Part shown: positions 1 through 6,389 of the stretch, piece after piece
How the letters are laid out: every line of letters begins with the position of its first letter
Position numbering within the stretch: the stretch's first letter is position 1
DNA from: Ilumatobacteraceae bacterium
GTDB lineage: Bacteria; Actinomycetota; Acidimicrobiia; Acidimicrobiales; Ilumatobacteraceae
NCBI GenBank assembly: GCA_023257035.1
Contig: JALRDI010000293.1
Coordinates: 1-10,424, forward strand
DNA length: 10,424 nt
Reading direction: 5' to 3'
Made by a program: the position numbers and the translations under genes
The notes under the pieces: model-generated
What the model was told of the DNA's origin: nothing
Database searches by the model: none
The model's input: the letters and a program-made list of their open reading frames with translations, nothing else

Positions 1-1
1 A

Positions 2-37
2 CTTCTCGTTGATGAAGTTCGAAAGGCAATCGGATAA
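2..37 (+). CDS. Possible C-terminal end of an unidentified gene
   Basis: The first bases can be read on the + strand as LLVDEVRKAIG followed by a TAA stop at 35-37. This resembles the end of a soluble protein, and its codons (GTT, GAT, GAA) match the usage of neighbouring genes. If real, the gene runs in from outside the window and converges on the isochorismate synthase with a gap of about 20 nt. A second frame is also open: it reads from position 3 to a TGA at 69-71 with an acidic tail and would overlap the end of the isochorismate synthase. The fragment is too short to choose firmly or to name a family. Confidence 0.3.
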   Translation, partial: LLVDEVRKAIG

Positions 38-57
38 TTCCGAGGCTGTTGATGACG

Positions 58-1272
58 TTACGGCCGAATGATGGCTCCAAGCATCGCTTGAAGTTTGGCC
101 TGAGTCTCTGCGAGTTCTGATTCAGGGTCGCTATCGGCAACAATCCCGCCTCCCGCGACGAGGCGGGCTTCGCGGCGGTCGTCAGAGAACTCCGCACATC
201 GAAGAGAAACTGCCCATTCGCCATCGCCATCTGCATTGACCCAACCGACTGCACCGCCATACCGGCCGCGGGTGAATCCTTCCGAATTCACAATGAGATC
301 AATTGCCTCAGATCGTGGATGACCTCCGACCGCGGGCGTTGGTTGCAGCTCTCGCAACAGTTCGACCACGGTGGGGTGCGGCTCGCTCAGGTGACCTTCG
401 GCGAGCGAACCGAGGTGCTGGACATTTGCAACTTTGATGATTGATGGCTCTGGCGTCCAGTCGAGATAACTGCAAAATGGCAACAGCGAGTCCCGCACCA
501 TCTCGATTGCTGCCTGATGTTCGATCTGGTTCTTCTCGCTTGCGAGCAGTTCTGCTGCTAGCTGTGCATCAATCTCGTCATTGCCGGTTGTGCGGGTGGT
601 TCCAGCAAGTGGATGAGATCTCACAGTTGCTCCTGCGACGCTCACGAGCAACTCAGGGGATGCGCCAACAAAACCGTTAATAGAAAATCGATATGTGGAA
701 CCGAATGTTGCATCGAGTCGCCGTAGAACAGCATGAATGCTCATTGGCTGATGTGCTCTCACCATGACTGGTCTGGCGATTACCGCTTTGCGTAACTGCC
801 CTGCCCGGACGGCATCTCGGGCCGTCGTCACCGCGTTGAGGTAGGTCGAGATCTCGATTGGTGACTCAACTTCGTAGCTATTGGCGATCGGTTGGGGGGC
901 GAGATTCACTTCGACGGTCGAAAGCGCGTCATCAATACTCGATGCATCACCGCAGATGATGGCGAAGCGTTGGCCGGAGCCATCGTCGACGATGGTCACC
1001 TCGGGAATGGTCAACATGCCCGGAGCGTGGGGGAGGAAGTCGACACAGCCGATTGCGACCGGCGACAGCGGCGCGTCTAACGATGACTCGTTGCGGCATT
1101 CAATACCGCGAAGCTCAGAAACGGCTCGGTCGACAGCGACTGATCTTGCAGCCCCGAGACCAACACGGCCAGTCTCCGCACTGCGAAAGAGGAGCCCCGT
1201 CTCGCCTGCAATGTCGACCAGACTGGCAGACGCGAGAGGGGAGTCGGCAAGGTCTCTGGTAACTGCGATCAC
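58..1272 (-). CDS. menF: Isochorismate synthase (MenF/EntC/DhbC family)
   Basis: Predicted to convert chorismate to isochorismate, the entry step of menaquinone synthesis, in the cytoplasm. The 404-residue protein has the chorismate-binding fold in its C-terminal two thirds. RKAVIAR (161-167) carries the lysine expected as general base (K162), and FVGASPELL (201-209) carries the likely general acid E207. LAGTTRTTG (222-230), LASEKNQIEH (243-252), GRYGGAVGW (336-344) and GGGIVADSDPESE (374-386) complete the active site and Mg2+ site. The weakly conserved N-terminal part (1-140) is normal for the family. The start is GTG at 1272-1270, sharing a GTGA overlap with the menG stop, so translational coupling is likely. 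The adjacent methyltransferase favours a menaquinone role over a siderophore or salicylate role. No menD is visible next to it. The family is nearly certain, the pathway is inferred. Confidence 0.92.
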   Translation of the reverse strand: MIAVTRDLADSPLASASLVDIAGETGLLFRSAETGRVGLGAARSVAVDRAVSELRGIECRNESSLDAPLSPVAIGCVDFLPHAPGMLTIPEVTIVDDGSGQRFAIICGDASSIDDALSTVEVNLAPQPIANSYEVESPIEISTYLNAVTTARDAVRAGQLRKAVIARPVMVRAHQPMSIHAVLRRLDATFGSTYRFSINGFVGASPELLVSVAGATVRSHPLAGTTRTTGNDEIDAQLAAELLASEKNQIEHQAAIEMVRDSLLPFCSYLDWTPEPSIIKVANVQHLGSLAEGHLSEPHPTVVELLRELQPTPAVGGHPRSEAIDLIVNSEGFTRGRYGGAVGWVNADGDGEWAVSLRCAEFSDDRREARLVAGGGIVADSDPESELAETQAKLQAMLGAIIRP

Positions 1273-2009
1273 AGCGTATTTCTTGTTCCGGTTAATAACT
1301 GGGTGAGGCCACCAGTCAACTCATGGTGTTGTGCGTCTGAGAACCCGGCCCGTTGAAGTGTTGCGACCATCTCCGCAGGTGACGGAAGGTAGGCAACACT
1401 TCTTGGCAGGTACTGATACGCGCCTCGGTCCGAGAGAAGGCCGCCAATAAACGGAACAATCTTTCCGAAGTAGATGGAGTTGCCCCATCGAATGATCGGG
1501 TTGCTCGGCACACCGACATCGAGCAGAGCGATGCGCCCGCCGGGACGAACCACACGGGCGAGTTCTACAAAGAATTCTTCAAGGTCAGTGAGATTTCGAA
1601 GCGCAAATCCGCATGTCACCCCATCTACTGAATGCGATGATGTTGGAAGCCGAAGAATGTCGGTCTGTACTCGTGGAGAACCTGATCGGTCAGCGGCAAG
1701 CATCCCAAAGCTCAGGTCCATTGAGATTGGGCGAAGATCGGCGTTTGCGAGATCGATACAGAGGTCGCCGGTTCCCGACGCGAGATCGAGCACCACCGAT
1801 CCGGGAGGAAGCCGTAAATCTCGCACCGCTCGTCTGCGCCATCTCGTGTCGAGTCGAAATGTCATGATGCGGTTGACCATGTCGTACCGAGGCGCGATCG
1901 TGTCAAACATCTCTCGGATTGCGGCGCGTTTCGCCTCGCCTTGTGGCAACGTGTCGCCTTCCCATGGCCGGGCGGTCGTTGTCGTCTCAAGGGAGTCGTT
2001 CTCGGTCAC
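1269..2009 (-). CDS. menG: Demethylmenaquinone methyltransferase MenG/UbiE
   Basis: SAM-dependent C-methyltransferase predicted to make the last step of menaquinone synthesis (demethylmenaquinone to menaquinone). From GTG at 2009-2007 the protein has 246 residues, normal for UbiE/MenG. The UbiE hallmark FDTIAPRYDMVNRI lies at 35-48, the SAM-binding motif I VLDLASGTGD at 73-82, RVVRPGGRIALLD at 152-164, and YQYLPRSV at 198-205. The open frame extends further upstream to 2207, but that part would run 137 nt antisense into the acyl-CoA dehydrogenase gene and has no methyltransferase features, so the GTG is preferred. A TAACCT box lies 7 nt before this GTG, which fits a leaderless start. The stop overlaps the GTG of the isochorismate synthase, so the two form an operon led by menG. 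Because no ubiquinone genes are seen, the menaquinone role is more likely than a ubiquinone one. Confidence 0.9.
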   Translation of the reverse strand: MTENDSLETTTTARPWEGDTLPQGEAKRAAIREMFDTIAPRYDMVNRIMTFRLDTRWRRRAVRDLRLPPGSVVLDLASGTGDLCIDLANADLRPISMDLSFGMLAADRSGSPRVQTDILRLPTSSHSVDGVTCGFALRNLTDLEEFFVELARVVRPGGRIALLDVGVPSNPIIRWGNSIYFGKIVPFIGGLLSDRGAYQYLPRSVAYLPSPAEMVATLQRAGFSDAQHHELTGGLTQLLTGTRNTL

Positions 2010-2016
2010 AGATTGA

Positions 2017-2022
2017 AGGTTA
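2017..2022 (-). promoter_or_regulatory. Putative -10 box of leaderless menG
   Basis: TAACCT (minus strand) fits TANNNT and ends 7 nt before the GTG of menG, so transcription would begin at or next to the start codon. No Shine-Dalgarno sequence precedes the GTG. No convincing -35 box was found. The placement is seen in the sequence; its function is inferred. Confidence 0.5.
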
Positions 2023-2044
2023 CGACGACCCGGCTCGCACCGCT

Positions 2045-2054
2045 CACTTGAGTG
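2045..2054. repeat. Short palindrome between divergent menG and acyl-CoA dehydrogenase genes
   Basis: CACT-TG-AGTG is a 10-bp inverted repeat in the middle of the 61-nt divergent region. It lies upstream of both predicted -10 boxes, where an operator could act on either gene. With arms of only 4 bp it could easily be chance. Confidence 0.2.
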
Positions 2055-2058
2055 CGGC

Positions 2059-2064
2059 CAGACT
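2059..2064 (+). promoter_or_regulatory. Weak -10-like box before acyl-CoA dehydrogenase
   Basis: CAGACT lies 6 nt before the ATG at 2071. It keeps the A at position 2 and the T at position 6 of TANNNT but not the first T. No Shine-Dalgarno sequence is present, so a leaderless start is plausible, supported mainly by analogy with stronger boxes at other genes in this window. Confidence 0.3.
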
Positions 2065-2070
2065 CGAACC

Positions 2071-3291
2071 ATGATCGATTTCAGTTTTCCGCCCGATGTT
2101 GATGAAGTTCGGCTTCGTGTACGTGAATTTATGGACACGCGTGTGCGTCCAGAGTGGGAACAGATCGACCAATCAGAGCGCCGCCAGGTCGTCGAATGCA
2201 TCGTCAAACTGCGAGCAGAAGCCCGAGAAGAGTGGAAGTTGTGGCTTCCTCATATGCCCACGGAGTGGGGTGGTATGGCGCTCGGGCCAACGGCAATGGC
2301 CGCGGTTTCGGCCGAGGCGGCGAAGGTGTCTATCGGCCCCTTCGTGCTCAATGCTCAAGCGCCAGATGAGGGCAATCAACACACGCTGCTGCACTGGGGC
2401 ACTGACGAGCAGAAAGAGAAGTACCTCAAACCCCTCTGCGAGGGCACTGCCCGGTCGTGTTTCGCAATGACAGAACCCGAGGTGGCGGGCTCGGACCCGA
2501 CATTGATACAGACGACTGCCTATCAAGATGGCGATGAGTGGGTCATCAACGGTCACAAATGGTTTATCTCAGGTGCACGCGGAGCCAAGTTTGCTCTGCT
2601 TGTTGCTCGAACCGAGGAAGACCCTGAGATCCCGCAGGCGGCGAATAGTTGTTTCATTGTTGACCTTCCATCTGAGGGTTGGGAGATCGTCAGAGATGTG
2701 CACACGATGTCTGGAGGGCACAACCATTGCGAGATTCGCATCACCGACCTCCGAGTGCCGGCGGCGAACATGCTTGGGGGCAGGGGACAAGGGCACCTAC
2801 TCGGCCAGTACCGGTTAGGTCCTGCACGATTGGCGCACTGCATGCGTTGGATCGGCCAGGCAGAAACAGCACTTGATCTCATGGTGAGTCGGTCGATGGA
2901 ACGCTATTCACACGGCTCACTCCTTGCAGAGAAGCAAGGAATTCAGTGGATGATTGCCGATTCCGCAATGGAGCTCTACCAATGCAAACTGATGGTGCTG
3001 CATGCTGCCTATCAAATTGAGCAGAAAATGGATTTCACTGCGGTGGTATCGATGGCGAAGCACTTTGTTGCGAACAGCTTGTGGCGAATCATCGATCGTG
3101 CGATTCAGGTGCATGGCGCGCTTGGGTACTCAACTGATACACCACTGGCCAACATGTTGCAGCAAGCGCGATGGGCGCGTTTTGCCGATGGAGCAGATGA
3201 GATTCATCAGATGAGGATTGCGCAGCGGACAATTGCTGCGTACAACGACTCAGGTACGACGAAAGCGGCAACGGGAAATTTGCCGTTGTAG
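2071..3291 (+). CDS. Acyl-CoA dehydrogenase, ACAD10/11-like
   Basis: FAD-dependent flavoenzyme predicted to introduce the alpha-beta double bond into an acyl-CoA. The 406-residue length is typical. The helical N-terminal domain occupies about 1-130. The family signature AMTEPEVAGSD lies at 132-142, followed by the beta domain (WVINGHKWFISGA at 157-169). The C-terminal helices carry QVHGALGYSTDTPL (346-359) and FADGADEIHQMRIAQ (371-385). The ADGADEIH form, and RLAHCMRWIG at 253-262, recall ACAD10/11-type dehydrogenases. In this form Asp373 sits where medium-chain enzymes have their catalytic Glu (YEGT motif). The substrate cannot be read from sequence; branched or hydroxylated acyl chains are possible. 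The gene is divergent from menG and converges with fadD across 13 nt, so it is probably transcribed alone. The ATG at 2071 is the only sensible start given the conserved DFSFPPDVDEVR opening. Confidence 0.92.
   Translation: MIDFSFPPDVDEVRLRVREFMDTRVRPEWEQIDQSERRQVVECIVKLRAEAREEWKLWLPHMPTEWGGMALGPTAMAAVSAEAAKVSIGPFVLNAQAPDEGNQHTLLHWGTDEQKEKYLKPLCEGTARSCFAMTEPEVAGSDPTLIQTTAYQDGDEWVINGHKWFISGARGAKFALLVARTEEDPEIPQAANSCFIVDLPSEGWEIVRDVHTMSGGHNHCEIRITDLRVPAANMLGGRGQGHLLGQYRLGPARLAHCMRWIGQAETALDLMVSRSMERYSHGSLLAEKQGIQWMIADSAMELYQCKLMVLHAAYQIEQKMDFTAVVSMAKHFVANSLWRIIDRAIQVHGALGYSTDTPLANMLQQARWARFADGADEIHQMRIAQRTIAAYNDSGTTKAATGNLPL
3269..3288. terminator. Candidate bidirectional terminator hairpin
   Basis: CAACGG and CCGTTG form a 6-bp stem around an 8-nt loop whose centre AAATTT is itself self-complementary, giving a near-perfect 20-bp palindrome. 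It covers the last codons of the acyl-CoA dehydrogenase, up to its TAG stop. It sits at the meeting point of two convergent genes separated by only 13 nt. No T-tract follows on either strand, so it would be a U-less terminator if it is one at all. Confidence 0.35.
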
Positions 3292-3304
3292 CGGAATCAA
3301 CCCC

Positions 3305-4957
3305 CTAAGAATTTGAGCTCGCAACTCGACGCGCCCAGCCGTAGTCTGCCTTTCCAGCAGGGGAACGCCGAATGTGGTCGACGACGATGACAGCCTTTGG
3401 GTGCTTGTATCTGGCGAGATGGCGCATTGATGCAGCAAGCTCATGAGCGGTAGGAACTGGAATGCCGCTTGAGCTCATCGAGATGACAGCGGTGACCTCG
3501 CTGCCCCAAACCTCACTTGGCCGGCCGACAACAATGCAATCACGCACTGATCCGTGCCGAAGTACCGCTTCTTCGACCTCTTCTGCAAATACTTTCTCGC
3601 CGCCGGTGTTGATGCAGACAGCTTCTCGACCAAGGGCCTCAATTGAACCGTCGGCTAGGTGACGGGCATGGTCGCCTGGGGCCGAGTAGCGGACACCGTC
3701 GATGACACGAAAAACCTGTGAGGTCTTTTCTTCGTCATTCAGATAGCCGAGCGGAAGTCGGCCGGTGGTTCCGAGCCATCCGACCGTCTCGTCGCCGGGG
3801 CTCAACAGCTCATCAAGGTCCTCGCTGAGTACCACTGTTCGGTTTGGCCTTGGGCGAAATACTCCCGATATTGCAGACCCTTGAGATGAGACGATTGACA
3901 TCTGCCCGCCGGTTTCCGATGAGCCGAACCCGTCAACGATAAGAACGGTGGGAAGGCGATCAAGCAGCCGAGTTTTGGTGGCATTTGTGAGCGGGGCACC
4001 ACCGGTGAGAATGACATTGAGACTTTGCGGTTCGAAGTCTCCTGAGTCGAGCACCTCAACGAGTGGGCGAGCGAATGACTCTCCAACAATTCCGAGCATG
4101 GTTGCTTCATGCCGAATAACGGTTGCCCACACATCTTCTGCGTCGAAGTGTTCGGCATGGTCAGGGATGACGATCGAACCTCCTGCAAGGAGAGTTCTCA
4201 TTGCCATCCACTGGCCAGCCCCATGCATGAGCGGGGCACATGGAAGCGTTGTTAACTCGGGTCGCAAGTTGTCTAAGAATGCGTCAATTCCTTGAGGCTC
4301 TCGGGCAGCGTCAAAGCATTCGATGACCGCATCACCATTTCGCCACATCACCGCCCGAGGTCGTCCCGTTGTCCCTCCAGTGAGCACGAGGTACAGGTCG
4401 TCACCGGATGGTTGGGGAGGGTGTTCATTGCGTGTGTGTTGTGCGATGAGACTGTCGTAGCTGTGTGCAGACGAGAGACGTGGCTCGCGAGAGCCGCAGA
4501 TCTCGATGACAACGGAAACCTGAGGGAGCCGGGGAAGCGCGGCCTGCACGACGTCGGCGTAGTCGCTGTGGACCGCAATTGCGGTTGCCTCTGCGTAACT
4601 CAATATGTCGACCAACTCGTCGGGTGTATACCGATGATTGATATTGACGGGAGCGATACGACTCGCGAACGCGGCGCACATCAACTCGAGACATTCGGCC
4701 GAGTTGTGTGTGAGCAGTGCGAGGTGATCCTGACCCGACTCATGTGAAGCGAGAGTGTCGCGTTCGCGTGAGCACCCCAACCCGAGTGCAGTGAATGCAG
4801 CGCTCGCTCGCTCGACTCGATCGATGAACTGTGACCACGACAGCGCAGCATCTCTCGGGCCACGGACGCATCTCGCATCGCCGCGGGCATGGGCTACCGC
4901 TCGAATGATGTCGATGATGGCGACATCACCGCTGTGGTGCATGTTGTCGGTTGTCAT
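3305..4957 (-). CDS. Acyl-CoA synthetase (AMP-binding, FadD-like)
   Basis: Adenylate-forming ligase predicted to activate a carboxylic acid with ATP and coenzyme A through an acyl-AMP intermediate. The 550 residues cover the whole family fold. The P-loop LTGGTTGRPRAVMW is at 192-205, the A5 motif GFGSSETG at 343-350, the A7 aspartate D429 in YSAPGDH, the hinge region GREAVCINTGGEKVFAEEVEE at 443-463, and the catalytic lysine K536 in RSPAGKADY. The P-loop has Arg201 where PK is usual. The TGGTTG...MW P-loop and CINTGGEKVF resemble mycobacterial FadD enzymes acting on fatty or steroid side-chain acids; the substrate is unknown. It follows maoC with a 30-nt gap, probably in one transcript. The ATG at 4957 is used because an in-frame TAA (the maoC stop) lies 33 nt upstream with no start codon between. 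ATG at residue 6 is an alternative. No Shine-Dalgarno sequence is obvious. Confidence 0.92.
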   Translation of the reverse strand: MTTDNMHHSGDVAIIDIIRAVAHARGDARCVRGPRDAALSWSQFIDRVERASAAFTALGLGCSRERDTLASHESGQDHLALLTHNSAECLELMCAAFASRIAPVNINHRYTPDELVDILSYAEATAIAVHSDYADVVQAALPRLPQVSVVIEICGSREPRLSSAHSYDSLIAQHTRNEHPPQPSGDDLYLVLTGGTTGRPRAVMWRNGDAVIECFDAAREPQGIDAFLDNLRPELTTLPCAPLMHGAGQWMAMRTLLAGGSIVIPDHAEHFDAEDVWATVIRHEATMLGIVGESFARPLVEVLDSGDFEPQSLNVILTGGAPLTNATKTRLLDRLPTVLIVDGFGSSETGGQMSIVSSQGSAISGVFRPRPNRTVVLSEDLDELLSPGDETVGWLGTTGRLPLGYLNDEEKTSQVFRVIDGVRYSAPGDHARHLADGSIEALGREAVCINTGGEKVFAEEVEEAVLRHGSVRDCIVVGRPSEVWGSEVTAVISMSSSGIPVPTAHELAASMRHLARYKHPKAVIVVDHIRRSPAGKADYGWARRVASSNS

Positions 4958-4987
4958 CGTTGTGGTTGCCGCTGGAGCGGCGGTGAA

Positions 4988-5446
4988 TTACTCGTACGAG
5001 CGGAACACAACCTCGGCGACACAACTCGGCTTGTCGGCACCCTCGCATTCGAAGGTGAATTCCATCGTGCTCTGAATCCCGCCGGGGATGTCGGAGACGT
5101 CGAGAAGTTTGACGCCGAGCCGGACGTTGGAGCCAACCTTCACTGGTGACATGAATCGCACTTTGTTGGTGCCGTAATTCACGCCCATTGAGTAGCCGCC
5201 GATCGATACAACCTGCGGGTACAAGGTTGGGCCGAGCGACAATGTGAGGTATCCGTGGGCGATCGGGGCGCCGAATGGCCCTGCTGTCGCCTTCTCGACG
5301 TCAACGTGGATCCACTGGTGGTCACCTGTTGCCTCAGCGAATTGGTTGACTTGTTCCTGAGAGACTGAGACGTAAGGGCTGTAGCCGAGGTGCTCCCCGA
5401 TGAGGCCTTTGAGTTCGTCTCCTCCATTGATGATTCGTGGGCTCAT
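4988..5446 (-). CDS. MaoC-like (R)-specific enoyl-CoA hydratase (HtdZ/Rv0130 type)
   Basis: Hot-dog fold hydratase predicted to add water to trans-2-enoyl-CoA to give (R)-3-hydroxyacyl-CoA. The 152-residue single-domain length is typical. The hydratase motif FAEATGDHQWIHVD lies at 36-49 and contains the catalytic pair D42 and H47. GPFGAPIAHGYLTLSL (56-71) and NYGTNKVRFMSPVKVGS (89-105) are also characteristic. The pattern closely recalls Mycobacterium tuberculosis Rv0130 (HtdZ), as I remember that protein; no alignment was run. It comes first in a minus-strand pair with a fadD-type gene, which fits acyl-CoA metabolism. The ATG at 5446-5444 is 19 nt from the era start on the other strand. There is no Shine-Dalgarno sequence, but a CATGCT box lies 6 nt upstream, so it may be leaderless. 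Confidence 0.9.
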   Translation of the reverse strand: MSPRIINGGDELKGLIGEHLGYSPYVSVSQEQVNQFAEATGDHQWIHVDVEKATAGPFGAPIAHGYLTLSLGPTLYPQVVSIGGYSMGVNYGTNKVRFMSPVKVGSNVRLGVKLLDVSDIPGGIQSTMEFTFECEGADKPSCVAEVVFRSYE

Positions 5447-5452
5447 GTCGAC

Positions 5453-5458
5453 AGCATG
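5453..5458 (-). promoter_or_regulatory. Weak -10-like box before maoC
   Basis: On the minus strand CATGCT ends 6 nt before the ATG at 5446. It keeps A2 and T6 of TANNNT only. It lies in the gap shared with era, so the promoters of the two divergent genes would have to overlap each other's 5' ends. Confidence 0.25.
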
Positions 5459-5465
5459 ACAGAGG

Positions 5466-6377
5466 ATGCACCGATTTCACGAAGCAGCGGTGTTGACTGG
5501 TGGAGTGGCGTCATCAACTACCGAACAACATGAGGGTTATCGCTCTGGGCTTGTCGGTCTTCTTGGGCGCCCCAATGTCGGCAAGAGTTCGCTCGTTAAT
5601 GCGATGTGTGGACACAAGGTGTCGATTGTGTCGGACAAGCCGCAAACGACTCGTCATCGTGTGATGGGGGTGCTCACGCGACCCAACAGTCAACTTGTCT
5701 TCGTTGATACTCCAGGGTTGCATAAGCCGGTTTCAGCGCTCGGCGAGCGGGTGAACTCAACCGCACTTGAAAGTGCATCAGATGTCGATCTTCAGTGTTT
5801 GGTGCTCGATGCGACCCGTCCGTTTGGTTCAGGTGATCAATGGGTGGCGGGCCGGCTTCGTCGGGAGCAACTTGTGGTGGTGGTGAACAAGGTGGACATC
5901 GCGACTCGTGACCAGGTGATAGCGATGTTGGGGGCATCAGCTGCTCTGGATGCTTCGGCATATTTCCCCGTTTCTGCGAAAAGTGGTGATGGCCTTGAGT
6001 CGCTTGTCGAGTACCTCTTAGATCAGTTGCCCGAGGGTCCGCAGTGGTTCCCTGCAGACGAGCGCAATGACATGAGCGAAGAAGTGTGGGTTGCAGAGTT
6101 AGTTCGAGAGCAACTGCTCGCAGTCATGCGTGATGAATTGCCATATTCGATCGCAACCCGGGTGACCGAATGGGAGTGGCCACGAATCCGGTGCGACATC
6201 ATCGTTGAACGTGAGAGTCAAAAGGGAATGGTCATCGGCAAAGGTGGCTCAATTCTTCGAGAGGTCGGGAGTCGTGCTCGCGCACAACTGCCCGAAGGAG
6301 CCTTCCTGGAACTGAAGGTCAAAGTCGACAAAGATTGGCAGCGGAGGCCCGATCGAGTTGAACGTCTCGGTTACTGA
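5466..6377 (+). CDS. era: GTPase Era
   Basis: Ras-like GTPase that binds 16S rRNA and assists 30S ribosome assembly. Taken from the ATG at 5466 the protein has 303 residues, the usual Era size. The G domain shows G1 GRPNVGKS (34-41), the G2 region KPQTTRHRV (58-66), G3 DTPG (81-84), G4 NKVD (141-144) and G5 SAK (170-172). The C-terminal KH RNA-binding domain carries VIGKGGSILREVGSRAR (256-272). The start is uncertain. Conserved sequence begins near residue 25 (YRSGLVGLLGRPN), there is no spaced Shine-Dalgarno sequence at 5466, and GTG at 5505 would give a 290-residue protein with a TTGACT box 6 nt upstream. The gene is divergent from maoC and convergent with the GerMN lipoprotein gene (12-nt gap). 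No ybeY or corC neighbour, common beside era elsewhere, is present here. Confidence 0.95.
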   Translation: MHRFHEAAVLTGGVASSTTEQHEGYRSGLVGLLGRPNVGKSSLVNAMCGHKVSIVSDKPQTTRHRVMGVLTRPNSQLVFVDTPGLHKPVSALGERVNSTALESASDVDLQCLVLDATRPFGSGDQWVAGRLRREQLVVVVNKVDIATRDQVIAMLGASAALDASAYFPVSAKSGDGLESLVEYLLDQLPEGPQWFPADERNDMSEEVWVAELVREQLLAVMRDELPYSIATRVTEWEWPRIRCDIIVERESQKGMVIGKGGSILREVGSRARAQLPEGAFLELKVKVDKDWQRRPDRVERLGY

Positions 6378-6389
6378 CGCGACGTCTCG

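Noticed and set aside
881..1306. + strand open frame of 141 codons
   Set aside because: It is antisense to the isochorismate synthase, whose motifs are clear on the other strand.
1474..2016. Long + strand open frame of 180 codons
   Set aside because: It is antisense to menG, rich in Arg and Ser as expected for a shadow frame, and contains no recognisable motif.
8..2111. 14-bp identity GTTGATGAAGTTCG at 8-21 and 2098-2111
   Set aside because: Both copies can encode VDEVR in frame with common codons of this genome. A chance match is the simplest explanation.
2010..2207. N-terminal extension of the menG reading frame by 66 residues
   Set aside because: It is rich in Arg and Ser, has no methyltransferase motif, and overlaps the divergent acyl-CoA dehydrogenase gene. 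A GTG at 2009 with a -10 box gives the normal protein length.
4968..4981. Small palindrome GCCGCT-CC-AGCGGC (minus strand) between maoC and fadD
   Set aside because: The stem is short with almost no loop and no T-tract, and it lies inside what looks like one operon, so a terminator or attenuator is not supported.
6362..6389. Direct repeat ACGTCTCG at 6362-6369 and 6382-6389
   Set aside because: Only two 8-bp copies 20 nt apart at the ends of two convergent genes. The first copy is fully explained by the Era C-terminal codons.
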